DNA of 10,265 bases, taken from assembly GCA_019510535.1 (NCBI GenBank), contig JAEKKE010000328.1:1-10265 (forward strand). Reading direction: 5' to 3'. Below are positions 6,845 through 10,265 of this stretch, piece by piece. The position numbers and the translations under genes are program-made. The notes beneath the pieces were generated by a model. It saw only the letters and a program-made list of their open reading frames with translations, searched no databases and was not told where the DNA came from. Every line of letters begins with the position of its first letter. Within the stretch, counting starts at the first letter, position 1. The DNA is from Acidobacteriota bacterium (lineage in GTDB: Bacteria; Acidobacteriota; Terriglobia; Terriglobales; Acidobacteriaceae).

Positions 6845-6863
6845 GGCTTAGAATGCTCCTCAT
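6842..6863. promoter_or_regulatory. Head-to-head start region of split kdpD genes
   Basis: The kdpD-N start (TTG, minus, 6844) and the kinase start (ATG, plus, 6853) are separated by 8 bp. The kinase has AAGG at 6 nt (6843-6846), which overlaps the TTG of kdpD-N. The ribosome-binding site of kdpD-N (GAGGAG, minus, 6856-6861) lies inside the first codons of the kinase. No room remains for a conventional intergenic promoter, so each promoter must lie within the other gene's 5' coding region or the messages have very short leaders. I could not pick convincing -35/-10 pairs. Confidence 0.6.
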
Positions 6864-8301
6864 GAACTCGCGCAGGATTGTCGCCATTACGCGTTGGACG
6901 TTCTCCATTGTCGCACTGGCGGGAATCATCTTCGTCTACCGGCACTGGCTCCACGTCAATCCGACCACGGTCGCGCTCACGCTGTTGTTATACATCCTTG
7001 TGCTCGCCTCTACCTGGAGCCTGCGGCTCGCGGTCGTCACCTCGGTGCTGGCCACGCTGGGGTACAACTTCTATTTCCTTCCGCCGGTCGATACGCTCAC
7101 CATCGCGGATCCTCAGAACTGGCTTGCCCTATTTTCCTTTCTGGCTACAGGCTTGATTGGCAGTCGTCTCTCGCAAAAAGCCAGAGACGAGGCGGAAGAC
7201 GCACGCTGGCGTCAGAGAGAGCTCGAAACTCTCTTCGCCCTCAGCCGCGAGATGCTGGCGACAGATAACGTTGCTGCCCTCATTGACGGAGTTCCGCGCG
7301 CAGTAGTGGCGACGACCAAGGCGCGCTCTGCTGTTCTGTATCTGTTGGATGAGGACCTCATGTTTCAGGCGGGAACCGAACAGCTGTCTGAGCATCAGCG
7401 GCTCTATCTCCGGGAGGAAGCGAACGATGGTAACGGAATAAGCCGAACCGGGGATGAAGTCAAGGTTGTATTGAAGGTCGGCGTGAAGCCTCGCGGCGTC
7501 CTCATGTTGAGAGGAGCCGTTCTCTCTGACGGCGCTCTTGAGGCGATCGGCACCATCATCTCCGTTTCCCTCGACCGCGCCAAGGCGCTCGAAAACGTAG
7601 CTCATAGTGAGGCCACCAAAGAGAGCGAGCGTCTTCGCAGCCTGATGATCGATTCCATCACTCATGAATTGCGTACACCGCTTACGTCTATTAAGGGGGC
7701 GGCGAGCGCGCTGCTCTCCGATGAAATCCAGAAAGACGAGGACAGGCACGAGCTATTGACCATCATCGATCAGGAGAGTGATCGCATCAATCGTCTGGTC
7801 TCTCAGGCAGTAGAGATGGCGCAGCTCGACGCGCGCCAGGTCCATATGACCTTTGAGCCGGTGGATATCGATGAGGTTATCTCCGGCGCCATCAAGGACG
7901 TTAGTTGGGTAGAGGAAAGAAATCCCATCGATGTGCGCATCCAGCAAAAGGAACCAGTACGCGCTGACTTCGAATTTTTGAAGAAGGTGCTGGGCAATCT
8001 TCTCGAAAACGCTGCGAAATACTCCGCTGAAAGCAGCCCTATCGTTCTGACGGCCGAAGTGCAGGGGAACAAACTGGCTGTCAGTGTGGCGGACAAGGGG
8101 ATCGGTATTGATCCGCATGAACAGAGTCTGATTTTCGATCGCTTTTATCGCGCTCCGATTCACAACCAGAGAATCTCCGGCACAGGGATGGGGCTTTCAA
8201 TCAGCCGCTCCATCGTAGAGGCACATGGAGGTTCTATCGACGTCGTCAGCCGGCCGGGTGAGGGATCGATCTTTACCTTCACCATTCCCCTGGCTGCGTA
8301 G
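6853..8301 (+). CDS. Membrane sensor histidine kinase equivalent to the KdpD C-terminal half (DUF4118-GAF-HisKA-HATPase)
   Basis: The 482 residues start with four hydrophobic helices (about 13-30, 38-54, 56-75, 88-104) of DUF4118 type. They include the characteristic GYNFYFLPPVDTLTIADPQ segment (70-88), which parallels the KdpD membrane domain. A GAF-like region (about 120-245) leads to the phosphoacceptor motif SITHELRTPLTSI with H271. The ATPase domain follows: N box GNLLENAAKYS (381-391), G1 DKGIGI (414-419), F box FDRFY and G2 GTGMGLSIS (443-451). It lacks the KdpD and stress domains, which are encoded by the divergent gene; 376 + 482 residues nearly equals a normal KdpD. It is therefore the probable phosphodonor for KdpE. 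The ATG at 6853 has AAGG at 6 nt; a second ATG at 6862 has no ribosome-binding site. It could instead serve a different regulator, but its location argues for KdpE. Confidence 0.93.
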   Translation: MLLMNSRRIVAITRWTFSIVALAGIIFVYRHWLHVNPTTVALTLLLYILVLASTWSLRLAVVTSVLATLGYNFYFLPPVDTLTIADPQNWLALFSFLATGLIGSRLSQKARDEAEDARWRQRELETLFALSREMLATDNVAALIDGVPRAVVATTKARSAVLYLLDEDLMFQAGTEQLSEHQRLYLREEANDGNGISRTGDEVKVVLKVGVKPRGVLMLRGAVLSDGALEAIGTIISVSLDRAKALENVAHSEATKESERLRSLMIDSITHELRTPLTSIKGAASALLSDEIQKDEDRHELLTIIDQESDRINRLVSQAVEMAQLDARQVHMTFEPVDIDEVISGAIKDVSWVEERNPIDVRIQQKEPVRADFEFLKKVLGNLLENAAKYSAESSPIVLTAEVQGNKLAVSVADKGIGIDPHEQSLIFDRFYRAPIHNQRISGTGMGLSISRSIVEAHGGSIDVVSRPGEGSIFTFTIPLAA

Positions 8302-8492
8302 AGTTGCTATAGCGCACATTACCCGTATATCGGGGGTGTCCCAGCTTCGCAACGCCAGGGTAAATAAGGAATACCCCGGAATTTCAGCAGATCGTGTCCC
8401 GGGCGGATCCCTGCATGCTGCCTGCACACGGCTACCCGAAAGAGGTGGGACACGGCATCTCCTGTTTGCACTAAACTCAGGAAAGCAACTGC
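8302..8492. other. Intergenic spacer with repeated GTGTCCC motif
   Basis: This is 191 bp between the kinase stop and the next gene. GTGTCCC occurs at 8336-8342 and 8394-8400 and, inverted, at 8447-8453. The second and third copies form an 8-bp perfect inverted repeat (CGTGTCCC at 8393-8400, GGGACACG at 8447-8454) with 46 bp between. A weak TAAACT -10-like hexamer at 8472-8477 precedes the next gene. No clear intrinsic terminator for the kinase gene was found. The spacer should hold the promoter of the downstream gene, but I cannot place it with confidence. Confidence 0.35.
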
Positions 8493-9326
8493 TTGCAGAG
8501 CAACTTCGTCCCACGTCGTACACTCATGCTAATGAATGGAATTAGTCGATTTTTGCTGGCAGGCTCACTTTTTTGCCTGTTGCCACTTGCGTCTGGCGCG
8601 CAACCCGCCATCCATTCCGCCGAGTTTCTGCTGGCGGAGAGTGCGGTGCCTGTGCTGCCCGACAGCCCCGGTTTTGTGCGCACGGCTGCCCTGAAAGCTT
8701 CGGCAGAGAGTGCAAGCATGATTGAGGCGGCAGACGGTGTTCCAGCCGTCATAACCAATGTGGCAAAGAAGTCTACTCGCACCATTCAGCCGGGCCAGCA
8801 GGCCCAGCCTCTTACGTCCCGCGAAAAGTTCATCTTTTCTATCCGTAACCAGACCCGGCCGATGTCTCCCGTAAACTGGATTGTTTCTGCGGGCTTGAGC
8901 CATCTTAGGGATGGACGTCCACACTATGGAACTGATAGCGGGGCCTTTGGTGAGCGTTTAGGGGCTGCGGCCCTGAAGCAGAGCACGCAGTCAGTACTTG
9001 TATTTGGGGTCTTCGCCAGCGCGTTCCACGAAGATCCGCGCTACTACAGATTGGGTAGCAGCCACCCATTCATGAAGCGTGCGGTCTATGCGGCGTCGCG
9101 TATCCTCATTACTCGAACGGATTCAGGGCAGCCGAGCATCAACTGGGCACGGATCTGCGGTATGGCCGGGTCCGCCGCCATCACGAACCTCTACTATCCT
9201 GAACGCGATACCGGGCTGAACCCGACTTTGCGGAGCTATGGCGACTCCTTCGTTACCGGTGCGGCAACCAATGAGCTGCGCGAATTTATGGCCGATGCTA
9301 TCGCCATGATTCGCCGCAAGAGGTAG
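8493..9326 (+). CDS. Secreted or envelope protein of unknown function with HEDPRYYR motif
   Basis: The product has 277 residues from a TTG start preceded by AGGAAAG at 7 nt. ATG codons at 8526 and 8532 are alternatives without a visible ribosome-binding site. The N-terminus is a signal peptide: basic residues (RR, then R19), hydrophobic FLLAGSLFCLLPLAS, and a likely cut near SGAQP (34-38). A low-complexity stretch up to about residue 105 precedes the conserved-looking region. Motifs there are FGERLGAAALKQS (152-164), HEDPRYYR (179-186), TRTDSGQPSINWAR (207-220) and TNLYYPERD (231-239). I recall many acidobacterial proteins with HEDPRYFR and SNxYYP-like patterns and no assigned function, and place this one among them without a search. 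There is no lipobox and no recognised enzyme motif. It is separated from the kinase by a 191-bp spacer, so it is probably not part of the kdp regulon. A role is not assigned. Confidence 0.8.
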   Translation: MQSNFVPRRTLMLMNGISRFLLAGSLFCLLPLASGAQPAIHSAEFLLAESAVPVLPDSPGFVRTAALKASAESASMIEAADGVPAVITNVAKKSTRTIQPGQQAQPLTSREKFIFSIRNQTRPMSPVNWIVSAGLSHLRDGRPHYGTDSGAFGERLGAAALKQSTQSVLVFGVFASAFHEDPRYYRLGSSHPFMKRAVYAASRILITRTDSGQPSINWARICGMAGSAAITNLYYPERDTGLNPTLRSYGDSFVTGAATNELREFMADAIAMIRRKR

Positions 9327-9344
9327 AAAATAAGGGACCGGGTT

Positions 9345-9373
9345 AGGCGTGTCAGAAGTTGGATGACACACCT
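9345..9373 (+). promoter_or_regulatory. Hairpin in the leader of the ABC exporter gene
   Basis: AGGCGTGTCA (9345-9354) and TGACACACCT (9364-9373) are inverted copies with one mismatch around a 9-base loop. The stem ends 24 nt before the ABC gene start and 18 nt after the preceding stop. No T-tract follows, so a classic intrinsic terminator is unlikely. It could be a weak terminator or processing stem, or a binding site for a dimeric regulator of the exporter. The repeat is seen directly; the role is unknown. Confidence 0.45.
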
Positions 9374-9397
9374 GTAGCGCCCGCGCATCGAACTCAT

Positions 9398-10265
9398 ATG
9401 CCGAACGCCGCATCCGAGACGAGTCGCGAGTTGACCATCCTTGGGCTGCTTTCGCCCTACAAAAGACAGCTCTGGCTCGGCCTGCTCGCAATCGCCGGCG
9501 AAAGCATTGCCGGGCTGCTCGAGCCCTGGCCTCTGAAGATCGTTCTCGACAATATCTTCAAGGGCAAGGATATGAGCGGCTGGCTCAACCGTTTCGTCCA
9601 CTTCGCCGCTGGTCAGTCCACGCAGGGTATGTTGACGTTTGCCTGTGTTGCGGTGCTGGTTATCGCCGTCATGGATGCGGGCTGCAGCTATGCGGAAAAG
9701 TACCTCACCACCAGCGTCGGCCAGTGGGTAACGCATGACCTGCGCCGCATGATCTATACCCAGGTGCAGCGGCTCTCGCTCTCCTTTCATGACCAGCAGC
9801 CGACCGGCGACCTTATCAGCCGCGTCACCAGCGATATCGACGCCATTCAGACATTTATCGTCTCCGGTCTGCTCGGCATCCTGGTGAACGTCGCCACGCT
9901 GGTGGGCATGATTGGCGTGATGTTTTACATCAACTGGGAATTCACGCTCATCGCGCTGGCTGTTGTGCCCGTGCTCTTCAGTATCGTCTACACCTATACC
10001 CGCAAGGTGAAGAAAGCCTCCCGCGAGGTCCGTAAGAAAGAGGGCCGTCTCATCTCGATCGTTTCCGAGATGATGAATTCGGTTCGTGTAGTGAAAGCGT
10101 TCTCACGAGAAGACTACGAGGTCAGGCGCTTTGAGGGGGAAAGCCTGGAAACGGTACAGGCGGCGCTCACGGCTCGAACCTTGAAGGCGAGACTGGTGCC
10201 GATGGTGGATATCATCACCGCGGTGGGGACGTGCGCGGTACTGTGGTTTGGCGCGCGGATTGTTC
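9398..10265 (+). CDS. ABC exporter, N-terminal transmembrane domain (3' end outside window)
   Basis: An open frame from ATG 9398 runs off the right edge after 289 residues. It is the type 1 exporter membrane domain of the MsbA/LmrA-like half-transporters. Hydrophobic helices lie at about 24-42, 79-96, 153-176, 180-199 and 270-289. Typical intracellular-loop motifs are seen: LSLSFHDQQPTGDLISRVTS (126-145) and RLISIVSEMMNSVRVVKAFS (217-236). The nucleotide-binding domain with Walker motifs would follow beyond the window. Such proteins act as dimers and export lipids, drugs or peptides; the substrate cannot be told from this part. There is no obvious Shine-Dalgarno before the ATG. An in-frame TTG at 9359 would add 13 residues but also lacks one, so the start is slightly uncertain. 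The gap to the preceding gene is 71 bp, with a hairpin. Confidence 0.92.
   Translation, partial: MPNAASETSRELTILGLLSPYKRQLWLGLLAIAGESIAGLLEPWPLKIVLDNIFKGKDMSGWLNRFVHFAAGQSTQGMLTFACVAVLVIAVMDAGCSYAEKYLTTSVGQWVTHDLRRMIYTQVQRLSLSFHDQQPTGDLISRVTSDIDAIQTFIVSGLLGILVNVATLVGMIGVMFYINWEFTLIALAVVPVLFSIVYTYTRKVKKASREVRKKEGRLISIVSEMMNSVRVVKAFSREDYEVRRFEGESLETVQAALTARTLKARLVPMVDIITAVGTCAVLWFGARIV

Noticed and set aside
7129..7749. 206-codon minus-strand frame inside the kinase gene
   Set aside because: It is antisense to clear GAF/HisKA coding sequence, with no recognisable domain or start signal.
9236..9790. 184-codon minus-strand frame
   Set aside because: It overlaps the end of the secreted protein and the ABC exporter start on the other strand; composition is that of a shadow frame.

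Overview
The window is a potassium-uptake locus from a Gram-negative, moderately GC-rich bacterium. It is most likely an acidobacterium (Acidobacteriaceae-like). Three things suggest this: an outer-membrane porin of the OmpL-like 'bbp2' type built into the kdp operon, a long KdpA (587 residues), and a downstream secreted protein whose HEDPRYYR / TNLYYP motifs I associate with a family abundant in Acidobacteriota. This placement rests on recall of families, not on a search.

Minus strand, read right to left from 6844 to 1: kdpD N-terminal sensor half, kdpE, bbp2-type porin, an unnamed 32-residue membrane peptide, kdpF, kdpA, kdpB (running off the left edge at its TGDGTN motif). Gaps are tiny. 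kdpD/kdpE and the small ORF/kdpF overlap by ATGA, kdpF/kdpA abut as TAAATG, and the kdpA stop codon overlaps the kdpB Shine-Dalgarno. This looks like one transcript carrying regulator, outer-membrane channel and inner-membrane K+ pump. kdpC is not seen and would be expected left of position 1.

Plus strand: at 6853, only 8 bp from the divergent kdpD-N start, begins a 482-residue histidine kinase with the DUF4118 four-helix membrane region, a GAF-like linker, HisKA and HATPase. It is the missing C-terminal half of KdpD, so KdpD is split into two genes on opposite strands. Downstream come a 191-bp spacer, a secreted protein of unknown function (8493-9326), and the first 289 residues of an ABC exporter (9398 to the right edge).

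Most notable: the split and inverted KdpD; the unannotated-style small ORF at 3411-3509; and a 15+15 bp inverted repeat (4950-4994) whose RNA form would pair the porin start codon and Shine-Dalgarno into a stem, suggesting separate translational control of the porin inside the kdp transcript. No tRNA, rRNA, CRISPR, insertion sequence or integrase was seen. There is no gene-free stretch over 300 bases.
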